Assembly: GCA_026785985.1 (NCBI GenBank)
Contig: JAJAYX010000501.1
Location: 1 to 11,238 of the forward strand
Length of the DNA stretch: 11,238 bases
Direction of reading: 5' to 3'
DNA from: Rudanella sp.
Lineage (GTDB): Bacteria; Bacteroidota; Bacteroidia; Cytophagales; Spirosomataceae
The notes under the pieces were generated by a model, which had not been told where the DNA came from, ran no database searches, and saw only the letters and a list, made by a program, of their open reading frames with translations. Positions 1 through 7,221 of the stretch are shown one piece after another (the first letter of the stretch is position 1; every line of letters begins with the position of its first letter). The translations under genes and the position numbers were made by a program.

Positions 1-3
1 CAT

Positions 4-252
4 TCATCGTTTCTGTCGGGATGGAGTTAATGGGAGTGAAAGTGTGTTGGTCCGCTCGTCGTAGATGGAAATGTCCGCTCCTTTTGGGTGAAACACGTAG
101 GTGTTCTGGGTTGCCCTTCGGTACACGCCAAAGCTCCAGATGATGCTACTGACTACCGTGAAAGCCAGAAGAATCAGGCCACCAATGCCGAGCAACATGG
201 TTTGTTTATGCCTGATTAGCAGGTTATTTTGGTAATAATCGGTTCGGTTCAT
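4..252 (-). CDS. Small single-pass membrane protein in the TraK position
   Basis: An 82-residue protein downstream of traJ. A hydrophobic stretch at about residues 19-42 (LLGIGGLILLAF...) looks like one membrane anchor, with a polar N-terminus and a short polar C-terminal tail. I chose the ATG at 252, 18 nt after the traJ stop; a TTG nine bases upstream is the alternative. The next gene probably starts at the window edge: an ATG at 5-7 overlaps this stop as ATGA, and another at 1-3 follows it directly. Bacteroidetes TraK has an N-terminal anchor followed by a motif like YVLD, and this protein has YVFHPKG at a similar place. However, full TraK is near 200 residues, so this could be a short TraK-like protein, a truncated one, or something unrelated. 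The function is not established. Confidence 0.55.
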   Translation of the reverse strand: MNRTDYYQNNLLIRHKQTMLLGIGGLILLAFTVVSSIIWSFGVYRRATQNTYVFHPKGADISIYDERTNTLSLPLTPSRQKR

Positions 253-270
253 GCGGTGCAAGAGATTGAT

Positions 271-1582
271 TTAGATGGTGTTTCCATTGCGTTTGTTTTT
301 CCGGGGGAAAGTTTTGCGATAGGCCCCACGGGTTGCTCCATCGGCGGCAGCAACTGCCCCCGCCCCGGAACCGACGACTGCCCCGACGATGCCTCCTGCT
401 ACGCCTTTGACTCCCCGGCTAAGGACGCTTCCGCCCGACGAAGCCCCGGCCTGTGCGCCCCGCGCTACCCCACCCGCGACGTGCGCGGCCATTGTGAACG
501 GGGCCTGAGCCGCACCAGCCGCCATGTTACCCCCCAGCCGCGCTACGTTGGTGATTCCTCCACCAACCCGGTTCGCTACCGAATAACCCGCTGCTTTGAG
601 GGGCCTGGCCACCGGAGCCGATACTGTCCCTGCACCTGACTTAGCCAGGCTGGTCGCCCCCTGTACCATTGCCCCGACACCGCCCACCGTGACGAGCATA
701 TTGGTCATTGACGGAACCTGACAGTACCCAATCAGGCACATGACCAGAATACCGATGAAGGCCAGGCCCATGTACTCGGGCGTATGTGCTTCGGCACCCC
801 CGGCATTACCCAGCACAATGGTTTTTGGGTCGTAATAGCTGAGTTATTTGAGCGTGACCTTGAAGGCGATAGACGAGTAAACAGCCGCGACGGTGGGCAG
901 CAGGGTGTAGTTGATGTACTTACCAAACCACTCGGCAATGTTGTTGGTCATGCCGGGAAACACGGCCAGCGCGATGGCGATAGGTGCCCCCATGCGTAAC
1001 ACCAGCCGGTACGTAAAGGAGATCAGGAACAAAATGCACTCGGCCAGTTGCATCAGGGCCAGCAGGATGTCTTGGGTGTAGGAGAGCAATTCGTACTTGA
1101 ACTTCTCCGAGTACTCCGCAAAACTCAGTTTCAGGCTCGACCCGAACGCATCGGGCCGGGCCGCCGGAGCGGTCAAAGGTGGGGTCAACCTGCCGGAATA
1201 GTTCGGGGTGTTCGCCAATTTCCTGCCACTTGGCATCGACGGTTTGCTGGAGCAGTTTGGTCTGTTCGGCGATTTTCTCGTACAGCGTTCCGTTCTGCCG
1301 CTCAACGGCGGTGCGGATGCTTTCGCCCAACTTGTCGATCCCATTACAAATGCGGGGCGACAGGCCAATCAACACCATCAACATGAATGGGCGCAGGTAG
1401 GGGAAGAAGTCGATTGACTCCGAACGCATGACCTGGGGAATCAGCCGGGAGAAAATATAGACTAATGCCCCGATACCCGCCACCGCGCGGATTTTAGACT
1501 CGATCAGGGCGGTAATGTCCATCGTCGAGGCTGTCATATCGGCGTAGAGACCGAGCAGGGTTTTGTAAGCGTCAAAAAGCAT
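271..1582 (-). CDS. traJ: TraJ-like conjugation membrane protein, interrupted by a 16-nt element and an in-frame TAA
   Basis: This resembles TraJ of Bacteroidetes conjugative elements, a multi-pass inner-membrane protein of the mating apparatus. The start MLFDAYKTLLGLYADM is followed by a membrane segment near residue 35 and a charged, coiled-coil-like stretch (RQNGTLYEKIAEQ). Further membrane segments follow (ILLALMQLAECILFLISF; APIAIALAVF), then a late hydrophobic pair and a long Ala/Gly-rich tail ending in basic residues. The 16-nt element at 1156-1171 lies between codons 137 and 138 (VDPTFD-PDAFGSS). Removing it gives 1296 nt, 432 codons including the stop. One further defect remains: codon 241 is TAA (844-846), with the same frame continuing as LSYYDPKT into the C-terminal part. 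A CAA-to-TAA change would explain it. The C-terminal part could be re-initiated, for example at the GTG at 814-816. The 5' gap to traI is 58 nt. Confidence 0.75.
844..846 (-). other. In-frame TAA inside traJ
   Basis: The codon after KVTLK reads TAA. The same frame continues open for 190 more codons and encodes hydrophobic segments expected of TraJ (GLAFIGILVMCLIGYC). This is the only non-element defect I found in the conjugation operon. It may be a nonsense mutation (a single C-to-T change from CAA), a sequence error, a recoded stop, or a real split of the gene into two products. Confidence 0.8.
1156..1171 (-). repeat. 16-nt hairpin element, copy A (in traJ)
   Basis: In coding orientation this is CGCTCCGGCGGCCCGG, flanked by GAC and CCC. 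It has the same orientation as the gene. It shifts traJ by +1 between codons 137 and 138; removing 16 nt joins TTTGAC to CCCGAT and restores the frame. Confidence 0.9.
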
Positions 1583-1640
1583 ACGTTTGAGCCGGATTTG
1601 GGCGTGAGAATTGGTTGGTACAGGGTCAGTGAATCAGGCG

Positions 1641-2677
1641 TTAACCGCCACTGCTACTCATTTTGTCCTGGCATTCCCGTTGTATAGCGGCTCGTTTGTC
1701 AGCTGCAATTTGACGGCCCCGGATACGAATCAGAATCTCGAACTCGGCATCCGAAATAATATGTCCGTCGTACGGGTCGATATAGCCGTTGGGTTTGCCT
1801 TTTTTGTCGGGGTCATAATAGGGAGGATAGAGGGCCTTCAACTCCTGATAGGCAAACTGTTCGCCCTGTAAATCAGCGATTTGCAGCTTGTCCTGGCACT
1901 CCTGCATCAGGGCTGTTTTGCGGTCGAGTTCGGCCTGTTTCTGCCGTTGCTGCTGGGCAATGGTTTCTTCGTCCAGTGCCGATTTGCTGCGGTCTGTGTA
2001 ATCATCGTCGTACCCTTTTTCACCCAGCATGAACTGCACTTCCCCATAATTGCCCTGCTTCGTCAGCGTGGGTTCGGCCATAGCATACAGGCGGCTGCCG
2101 GGCCGCCGGAGCGGTCATCTGCCAGTCCTTTTGCGACCGAATCCGGCGCAGCGACAGCGACCGCACCTTGTAATAGTAGTTGTTGACCAGCCCCTGAAAC
2201 TTTTTGGCACTCTCGTAGGCCCGGAATATCCATTCGATACGCCCCTGATCGTTCATCTCGAACATATTTTGCGAGGTGCCCTGCCGCATATCTTTCAGGA
2301 TATCGTTGGCATGGCCACCCATCGCGCTCAGGTCGTCGGCAATGAGTGAGTACTCGGCCGGGTATATGTGGCCGTCTTTGCTAATCACCGTTGAGATGCT
2401 TTGCAGGGTGCGGCCGGGCCGCCGGAGCGGTCGTTTGCTGCACCGTCTGAATCAACTGCTGCCCCCGGTGATAGCTCTGCACGGCTCCTTTCACCTTCTT
2501 TAGCTTCTCGATGGCATCGACCATCGTTTTAAAAGTCGGTTTCTGAATCAGCGACATCAAGTTTGATACCGCCGTATGGATGGGATCGGAGACCACAAAC
2601 TGCGCGTTCAGGGCAGTTGTCACCAGCAACAGGCACAGAAGCAGCCCTGCCACCCGGAAAACTCGGTTGGTTTGCAT
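1641..2677 (-). CDS. traI: TraI-like (DUF4141) conjugation protein, interrupted by two 16-nt elements
   Basis: A secreted or periplasmic protein in the position held by TraI/DUF4141 in Bacteroidetes tra operons, between traG and traJ. The N-terminus is a clear signal peptide (MQTNRVFRVAGLLLCLLLV... to about ALNAQ), which is why I start at 2677 rather than further upstream. Then comes FVVSDPIHTAV, similar to the family's opening after signal cleavage. The middle is helical and charged, and the C-terminal half is a Gln/Lys/Glu-rich coiled-coil-like region ending QDKMSSSGG. Two elements (2414-2429 in codon 83, 2098-2113 in codon 183) break the frame twice. Removing 32 nt gives 1005 nt, 334 residues, as one open frame (TVQQTTRTLQS and WQMTSRLYAM across the joins). 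The gap from traG is 31 nt. The family call rests on position, signal peptide and length. Confidence 0.7.
2098..2113 (-). repeat. 16-nt hairpin element, copy B (in traI)
   Basis: CGCTCCGGCGGCCCGG in coding orientation, flanked by GAC and CAG. It sits inside codon 183 (after its second base). Removal rebuilds ACC and the join QMTSRLYAM. Confidence 0.9.
2414..2429 (-). repeat. 16-nt hairpin element, copy C (in traI)
   Basis: CGCTCCGGCGGCCCGG in coding orientation, flanked by GAC and CCG. It sits inside codon 83 (after its second base). Removal gives the join VQQTTRTLQSIS and leads into the second part of the gene. Confidence 0.9.
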
Positions 2678-2708
2678 ACGTTTTTGGGATTGAAATTGGG
2701 TTGAGAGA

Positions 2709-5332
2709 CTATCGTTTTGGGTACAACATTGGTACGCCCTGTGCATTGACGGGCAGGTATCCCCCGGCCCGTTCGCCCCTTGACCAGCCCTTCACCGCCG
2801 ACTCTAAATCATTGCCGTAATGAGTGGTGGCCAGATCGTTGATCTCCTCCACTTCCGACCGCTCGGTGGTGAAGGTGCCGTAAGCCATGCGACTTACCTC
2901 CACCCCATAAACCTTGCAGTAATCACCGATCAAGAGGGCCAAATCATTGTAGGGCGGGCGGTTGGGGTCTTTTCCTTTGTTGATACTCAGGATGATGTTG
3001 GCTTGTTTCTCGGACAGCGAAAGGGTTTGCATAACCTCGGCAAATCGCTTCTCGTAGTTGTGCTGGTCGAGCAGAAACTTGATCGGGGAGTTATTGATAA
3101 TGGCATCCTTCACAATCGCATTCCCCACCAGATCATCGATCTCCTGCGTCACTACCCCCAGCGAACCGAAGTGTTTCCGCACGGTTTTGCTGCCGCACGG
3201 GCGGCCCCGACCATTTCAGAAACTGCGCGAAGTTCTCCTTAGCCAGTGCTTTCCAGGCTTCCTCGATGATGAGCATTTTCAGTACACCCTTCACACTGAA
3301 AAGTTTACGCACGTAGGTGTTCATAATCATGATGCCGGGCCGCCGGTGCGGTCGTGATGGGAAACAAAACCGGGTGATCTTTGATGTTGTCTAATTCGTA
3401 GACCACAAAAGGCAATTCCATGAGGTCAATGTTTCGGCGCGAATTGAGCAGGTAGCCGTACTGATTATCCGCGTAAAAAGGCCGCAATACGTAGAGGAAG
3501 TTGTTCAGGTCAAACTCCTTTTCCGACCCCATGTTCCGGGTGAAAATGGCCGGATAGGTATCCCGCGTGAACTCGTAAAAACTGTCGAAGCAGGTAAACA
3601 GATCGTCGCCCGATTCCCACGCCCGGCGCATGGCTCCGTAGTACTCATGCACAATGTTGGCGATGGTCACTTCCTCAGCTTTCGTGGCGGGTTCACCGTC
3701 TTTCTTCCAAAGTGCCATCAGCAGGTTGGCCAGCGCGTCTTTCGTTTCCTCATCGGGGTCAAGATCGCGGCTGTAAAACGGCGGGGCCGCCCGTGCGGTT
3801 GAACTCAATCGGATTATCCGGCTCATACCTGATATAACGCCCACCCATGAGCGCGCACAACCGCTTGTAGGAACCACCCACGTCCACCAAACTGACGTGA
3901 ATGCCGTGACTAAGCAGATAATACACCATGTTGTTGATGATGAACGATTTACCCGTTCCCGACGGCCCGACGACCATGAAATTCCGGTTGGCGATAAGTC
4001 CCCGTTCCATCGGCCCAAAAAACGGATCGACCATACAGGGTCTGCCGAATCGGTCGGTGAGTAGCAGCCCATTTTTGCAGAAGAAATCGTCCCGGTAATT
4101 GGTTTCGGTGTTCCAGAGGGCTGTCGCTTCTTCCAGAAAACAAGTGGCCAGATTGTCGGCCCCGATCTCGGCAATGTTGCCCGGAATACACGACCAATAC
4201 AGCGTTTCGGCATCGTATTGGGCCAGTTTCGGTTTAAAACCCAGCTTGGAAATAGCCGCAGCCGTCTGCGACCGGTAGGTATCGACCAGATCGGGGTCGC
4301 GGTGAAAAACCAGTACGTTGTAATGCGCCCGCACCACCCGGCGGTTCCGGTCTTTTACTTCCTCCATAAACGCATCCTTCGAGCGAATACTGACCGCTCC
4401 GGCGGCCCGGCTCGTTCTCCTTCGACCAGGCAGAAAAGGAGGTGTGCCGCTTCACTTCCTTCGTCAATTGGTTGGTCAGCGCGTCGCCATCCTCGATCAG
4501 CAGCACTTGATTGTAGATGTGGTTGAAGGGCAGGAGCATCCCCAGAGCCGAGCCAGTGGAAATGGGGAAATGGCTGCTATCGGTCGAGAATTGTTCCAGC
4601 CGGGCGGAGTTGTAGACCTCGTTTGGGAAGTCGGCTAACTCTGACAGGGCATAGGTGTACGTCTGCTGACCGGCCACCATCAGGCCATTAGTTAGGTCAA
4701 TGTCGTGCAGTGTGGGGTCATCCAGCGAAAGCGAAAAATATCGCTGGTACAATCCGGTCTGTTCGCCATTATCCAGTAATTCGGCTGATCCTAAGCGATT
4801 TAGCTTCAGTTTGCCGGAGTCCTGATAGATGGCCGCAAACTGATTCACCACATCCACAAACTCCGCCCAGGTGCGACTGTCCTGCATTTCTTTAGGCACC
4901 AAATGCCGTTTCAGCAGCGACGATTGCCCACTAGTCCGTTTCATGGGCGATGTCGCCGGGCGCGTTACGTACAGGTAGCACCGATGGCGTAAGTAGGGAC
5001 GATCCGCAAAATGACGCTCATTTTCCCACACTAAACTGTTCGCATTTCGAAGGAAATCGCTCTCGAATGGTGGTACATATACGTCCGCTCCGGCGGCCCG
5101 GTTCGATGAATAGGTCTTGCTTATGTACCATGTAGCCAACCGGTAGCACCTTGGCGGCCCGGACTAGTACATCGTGCAGCGTATCGTACTCCCCATCGGA
5201 TACCGCGAAGATTTCCGGCGATTGCAGTTCAAAAGCCGCCGTGATGTCGGCGTTTTTCGAGACGATACAACCCGTTGTCTCGTCGATACAAAGAATGGGC
5301 AGCAGGTCTTTTAGAGTTTTACTTCGTTTCAT
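2709..5332 (-). CDS. traG: TraG-family conjugation ATPase (VirB4-like), interrupted by five 16-nt elements
   Basis: This is the VirB4-like ATPase that powers assembly of the Bacteroidetes conjugation machine at the inner membrane. With five 16-nt elements removed, the 2624 nt become 2544 nt, one open frame of 847 residues, the usual TraG size. Family motifs in order are the VHKQD motif near residue 70, RAHYNVL, Walker A GPSGTGKS at about 445-452 (3945-3968), FNPFY at about 500, the stretch LDNIKDHPVLFP, Walker B LIIEEAW at about 666-672, KTVRK, and VVTQEIDD. The elements lie between codons 77/78, 302/303 and 501/502, and inside codons 645 and 687. Across each junction the restored protein matches the family in spacing: FIE-DVYVP, FN-PFY, FPITT-IMIM, LKWCSKTVRK. 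The start overlaps the DUF4133 gene by ATGA. Read without removal, translation stops after about 104 residues. Confidence 0.92.
3194..3209 (+). repeat. 16-nt hairpin element, copy E (in traG, reverse to the gene)
   Basis: CGCACGGGCGGCCCCG on the plus strand, antisense to traG, flanked by TGC and ACC. The stem variant is CGGG/CCCG. Removal restores LKWCSKTVRKHFG, which has the same spacing as the family's KYLFKTVRKFFG. It lies inside codon 687, after its first base. It is the only copy whose 3' flank begins with A. Confidence 0.9.
3335..3350 (-). repeat. 16-nt hairpin element, copy D (in traG)
   Basis: CGCACCGGCGGCCCGG in coding orientation, flanked by GAC and CAT. It lies inside codon 645. 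Removal restores FPITTIMIMNTY, with the spacing of the family motif FPVVTIIIMETF just before Walker B. Confidence 0.92.
3782..3797 (-). repeat. 16-nt hairpin element, copy I (in traG)
   Basis: CGCACGGGCGGCCCCG in coding orientation, flanked by AAC and CCG, with stem variant CGGG/CCCG. Removal between codons 501 and 502 recreates FNPFY, a conserved TraG motif. This copy fixes the excised length at 16 nt to within a one-base shift. Confidence 0.93.
4395..4410 (+). repeat. 16-nt hairpin element, copy H (in traG, reverse to the gene)
   Basis: CGCTCCGGCGGCCCGG on the plus strand, antisense to traG, flanked by GAC and CTC. Removal between codons 302 and 303 joins KENE to VSIRSKDAF and opens the frame into the ATPase domain. 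Confidence 0.92.
5086..5101 (+). repeat. 16-nt hairpin element, copy J (in traG, reverse to the gene)
   Basis: CGCTCCGGCGGCCCGG on the plus strand, antisense to traG, flanked by GTC and TTC. Removal between codons 77 and 78 gives KQDLFIEDVYVPPF, the same spacing as the family's KQDWFIEENYRPD. Confidence 0.92.
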
Positions 5333-5699
5333 CGGAGTTTATAGGGCGTAGTTGGCCGAACGGGAATCAGCCGGTTGAAAGACTGGTACTGACACACAAA
5401 CTGGGGCTTTAGCTGATGCACTTTTTGCTTGACGGCACCCCACCGCCCGAAGCGGTTATTGCGGGTGTAGCACCACAGTAGTGTACTGCCTGACCCCAGG
5501 AAAAGCAGCAAGATGGCCACCAACACGGGTGCGCCCAGAATGTAGCCGAGCAGGGTGGCAAAGACCGAAGTAATCAGCCCACCAGCCGCGTAATAGAAGT
5601 AGAGACCTCGCAAACCCCGAAACTCGATCGCTCCGGCGACCCGGTTCGTTGTCGGCCCCCCGGAAAACAGGAAAGGATCGCTCCGGCGACCCGGTTCAT
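5329..5699 (-). CDS. TraF-like DUF4133 membrane protein, interrupted by two 16-nt elements
   Basis: A small inner-membrane protein that lies directly upstream of traG in Bacteroidetes tra operons and probably contributes to the mating channel (VirB3-like by position). Removing both elements leaves 339 nt, 112 residues. The restored N-terminus, MKSFPVFRGADNEIEFRGLR, matches the DUF4133 pattern of a short opening, a GxDxxxEFxGLxG motif and then two hydrophobic segments (AAGGLITSVFATLLGYILG; VLVAILLLFLGSG). The start ATG at 5697-5699 overlaps the upstream stop as ATGA, and the stop overlaps the traG start the same way, so translation is probably coupled. One element follows the fifth base of the gene, inside codon 2. 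Without removal no conventional start reaches the GLRG motif in frame; the first in-frame start lies after it. Confidence 0.85.
5629..5644 (+). repeat. 16-nt hairpin element, copy F (in the DUF4133 gene)
   Basis: CGCTCCGGCGACCCGG on the plus strand, antisense to the gene, flanked by GAT and TTC. It carries the R=A variant, matched by T instead of C just before the element (TCGC/GCGA stem). Removal joins codon 13 (GAA) to ATC GAG, giving NEIEFRGLRG. Confidence 0.92.
5679..5694 (+). repeat. 16-nt hairpin element, copy G (codon 2 of the DUF4133 gene)
   Basis: CGCTCCGGCGACCCGG on the plus strand, identical to copy F 50 bp away, including the GAT and TTC flanks. It follows ATGAA of the gene, so it splits codon 2 but leaves the upstream gene's TGA intact. 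Removal creates ATG AAA TCC. Confidence 0.92.
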
Positions 5700-6148
5700 A
5701 GCATTGCTGAAATTATTGAACTCATCAGGAACAGAAACGCCAATGAGCCAAACCACTTGAACATGAATTCATACAGGTCGTCGTCGCCCCGCCGAAACTT
5801 CTGGAAAATCCGAATCAGGCCGATGATGGCCACCACAATACCGAGAAGCAGGGCCGCCCGACTGCCTTCAACGGCCAACGACTGGGTGTACTGTTGGGCG
5901 AGGTAGTCGCTCCCGCCAAACGACGAGGAGAAGGCCCCGCTCAGAATGAAGCGATCTACCAGAAACACAACCCCGCCACAGAAAGCAAGGCTGGTTAGCC
6001 ACAATACGAGCGGCCCTTCAACGTCCTCACCCCGGTTCCACTGTTGATAGAGCCGGTAACCGGCTACCACGGCAGCGAACGCACATAGCCATAACCCAAT
6101 TGATTTTACCTGCCCGTAGGCCTGTAGTTCGTCGTACACCAGAATCAC
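5696..6148 (-). CDS. Membrane protein with two TraE/DUF4134-like modules
   Basis: A 150-residue protein with about four hydrophobic segments and no signal peptide cleavage site. It appears to hold two copies of the module seen in the neighbouring TraE-like proteins: a membrane segment, a short motif of the type YRLYQQWNRGED or IRIFQKFRRGDDD, then a second membrane segment (FCGGVVFLV; LAFLFLMSSIISAM). In the TraE/DUF4134 family the equivalent motif is like RIYxKxxxGDxDV. It overlaps the genes on both sides by ATGA. It contains no 16-nt element and its frame is intact. Its role is inferred to be in the conjugation channel or pilus, from its sequence module and its position in the operon; the exact family name is uncertain. 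Confidence 0.7.
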   Translation of the reverse strand: MILVYDELQAYGQVKSIGLWLCAFAAVVAGYRLYQQWNRGEDVEGPLVLWLTSLAFCGGVVFLVDRFILSGAFSSSFGGSDYLAQQYTQSLAVEGSRAALLLGIVVAIIGLIRIFQKFRRGDDDLYEFMFKWFGSLAFLFLMSSIISAML

Positions 6149-6694
6149 TTGGTCAGTTGGGTATGGGGGCGCAAAGAGTCGGAGGCTGAACGGTAATAGT
6201 TGCGAATCGAATCGACGCGGGCATCACCACCTGGCTGGTAGGGGGTAGCTCCCACCGCGTCCGTTGATGGATTGGCTATTTCGGAGTTGTCTTCTGCCCC
6301 GCGAAACAGGAGTTTATCGGTCCCGAAACGAGCCGCCGATACGGCGGGCATCCGGTAACTGACCCATCCCTGCAAAAACAGCGCGACCATGCCGACACCA
6401 ATGATGGCCGATACCAGCCGCCAGCTTTCAAGCGCAAACTCACCCGTGCCGGCCTGAACCCGTGCGTAGATTCGGAGACCGCCGATCAGGGCCGTAAGGC
6501 CGCAAACGGCCCAAACGAACTTCAGGAATGTAGGCATTCGGCCGCACCGGCGGCCCGGTCAGAATTGGATTGGTAAACTGCCCGTCGATACCGACCGACG
6601 TGGCTGGGTTCCCGTTGAGGTTGATGTCCTGGGCCGAGGCAATCAGGCTGAATAGACAGCAGCCCAGTAAAAGCAGCGTTTTGGAGCGAAACAT
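6145..6694 (-). CDS. TraE/DUF4134-like membrane protein with signal peptide, interrupted by a 16-nt element
   Basis: The start at 6694 gives a strong signal peptide (MFRSKTLLLLGCCLFSLIASAQ), and the mature part begins DINLNGNP. The element at 6543-6558 lies inside codon 46. Removing it joins TNPIL to SRMPTFLKFV and gives 177 residues in one frame. The rest has two hydrophobic segments around the loop RIYARVQAGTGE, similar to the RIYSKMQAGDQD loop of the gene upstream, so I read it as a paralogue of that gene. A long polar tail follows the second segment. The start lies 13 nt after the previous stop, and the stop overlaps the next gene by ATGA. An internal ATG just after the element could start a form without signal peptide if the element is not removed. 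Confidence 0.72.
6543..6558 (+). repeat. 16-nt hairpin element, copy K (in the TraE-like gene)
   Basis: CGCACCGGCGGCCCGG on the plus strand, antisense to the gene, flanked by GGC and TCA. Removal inside codon 46 fuses the signal-peptide part to the membrane part of the protein. Confidence 0.9.
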
Positions 6695-6707
6695 AGAAGC
6701 AACAGGA

Positions 6708-7046
6708 TTAAGGTGCCTGGAAAAATACGGCTTCGAGGATGGCGGCAAATGCCAGCAGAAACAATACCGAACCACCCCAGTTAACCGCCGACTTCTGCAC
6801 GTCCTGATCGCCCGCCTGCATTTTCGAGTAGATGCGGAAAGCGCCGAAAATCCCGACGATAGCGGCAATGACGTACATGACGGTGGTCATGGGCCGGAAA
6901 TAATCCTGCAACTGCTTGGTGGTTTGGGTGAGTACCTGAACCCCCGCTCCAATACCCTTTGTTTGATCGACGCTTTGGGCCAGCGTTGTACCAGTGGCCA
7001 GCACGAGCAGTAACAACCCGCGCCTAATACCTGAAAATCGTTTCAT
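6708..7046 (-). CDS. traE: TraE-family (DUF4134) small membrane protein
   Basis: This is the first gene of the conjugation operon. The 112-residue protein starts with a signal peptide (RRGLLLLVLATGTTLAQ) and has two membrane segments (MYVIAAIVGIFGAF; GSVLFLLAFAAILEAVF) separated by RIYSKMQAGDQDVQK. That layout and the GDxDV motif are typical of TraE/DUF4134 of Bacteroidetes conjugative transposons, thought to be VirB2-pilin-like. The frame is intact and there is no 16-nt element. The start follows an AT-rich leader with no clear Shine-Dalgarno, as is usual in this phylum. Confidence 0.8.
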   Translation of the reverse strand: MKRFSGIRRGLLLLVLATGTTLAQSVDQTKGIGAGVQVLTQTTKQLQDYFRPMTTVMYVIAAIVGIFGAFRIYSKMQAGDQDVQKSAVNWGGSVLFLLAFAAILEAVFFQAP

Positions 7047-7092
7047 GAAAATTTTGCGTTGGTTAGTTCATGTCTCTGGCCAGATGACAGGA

Positions 7093-7100
7093 CAAATATG
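7093..7100 (-). promoter_or_regulatory. Possible -7 box for the conjugation operon
   Basis: Read on the minus strand this is CATATTTG, one base off the Bacteroidetes -7 consensus TAnnTTTG, about 47 nt upstream of the first tra start. I see no good TTG at -33. The adjacent DNA (about 7095-7165) is very AT-rich with A and T runs, which suits a promoter region. Confidence 0.4.
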
Positions 7101-7168
7101 GGAATAATGTTTAAAATATTAAATATAAAAAAGTAAAAAAATATTTCTAAAAACGATTTATTTATTGC

Positions 7169-7200
7169 TTGGTATTGAAATTCAACAAGTTATACCCTTG
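7169..7200 (+). promoter_or_regulatory. Possible promoter of the lipoprotein gene
   Basis: TTG at 7169-7171, then 21 bases, then TACCCTTG at 7193-7200, one mismatch from TAnnTTTG. It would give an untranslated leader of about 100 nt before the ATG at 7309. Confidence 0.45.
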
Positions 7201-7221
7201 GTCAATTGGTGATATTTTTCG

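Noticed and set aside
601..625. A stretch reading GCTCCGGTGGCCAGG on the minus strand, similar to the element
   Set aside because: It mismatches conserved positions of the element, the traJ tail frame is the same on both sides, and a 16-nt insertion would have broken it.
229..639. Plus-strand open frame of 136 codons
   Set aside because: It lies antisense to the Gly/Ala-rich traJ tail, is Arg/Pro/Cys-rich, and looks like a high-GC shadow frame.
3305..4213. A 302-codon minus-strand open frame starting within traG
   Set aside because: Its first part is the traG region read out of frame; only the stretch after the element at 3782-3797 is true TraG sequence. It is an effect of the frame-shifting inserts, not a separate gene.
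5144..5163. A stretch GCACCTTGGCGGCCCGG resembling the 16-nt element
   Set aside because: It has two extra bases in the stem, the traG frame runs through unbroken, and it encodes AAKVLPVG, a normal TraG sequence.
5018..5332. A short 104-residue TraG-like protein as a real product
   Set aside because: Its end after FIE is the frame-shifted reading of the element at 5086-5101, and the true frame continues beyond it.
5844..5862. A stretch TCGGGCGGCCCTG on the minus strand, similar to the second half of the element
   Set aside because: The CGC start is missing, the frame is intact, and it encodes SRAALLLG in a plausible membrane protein.
1156..6558. Interspersed identical units considered as a CRISPR array or integron sites
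   Set aside because: Spacing is irregular (34 nt to more than 1 kb), the units lie inside genes in both orientations, and 16 nt is too short for either.
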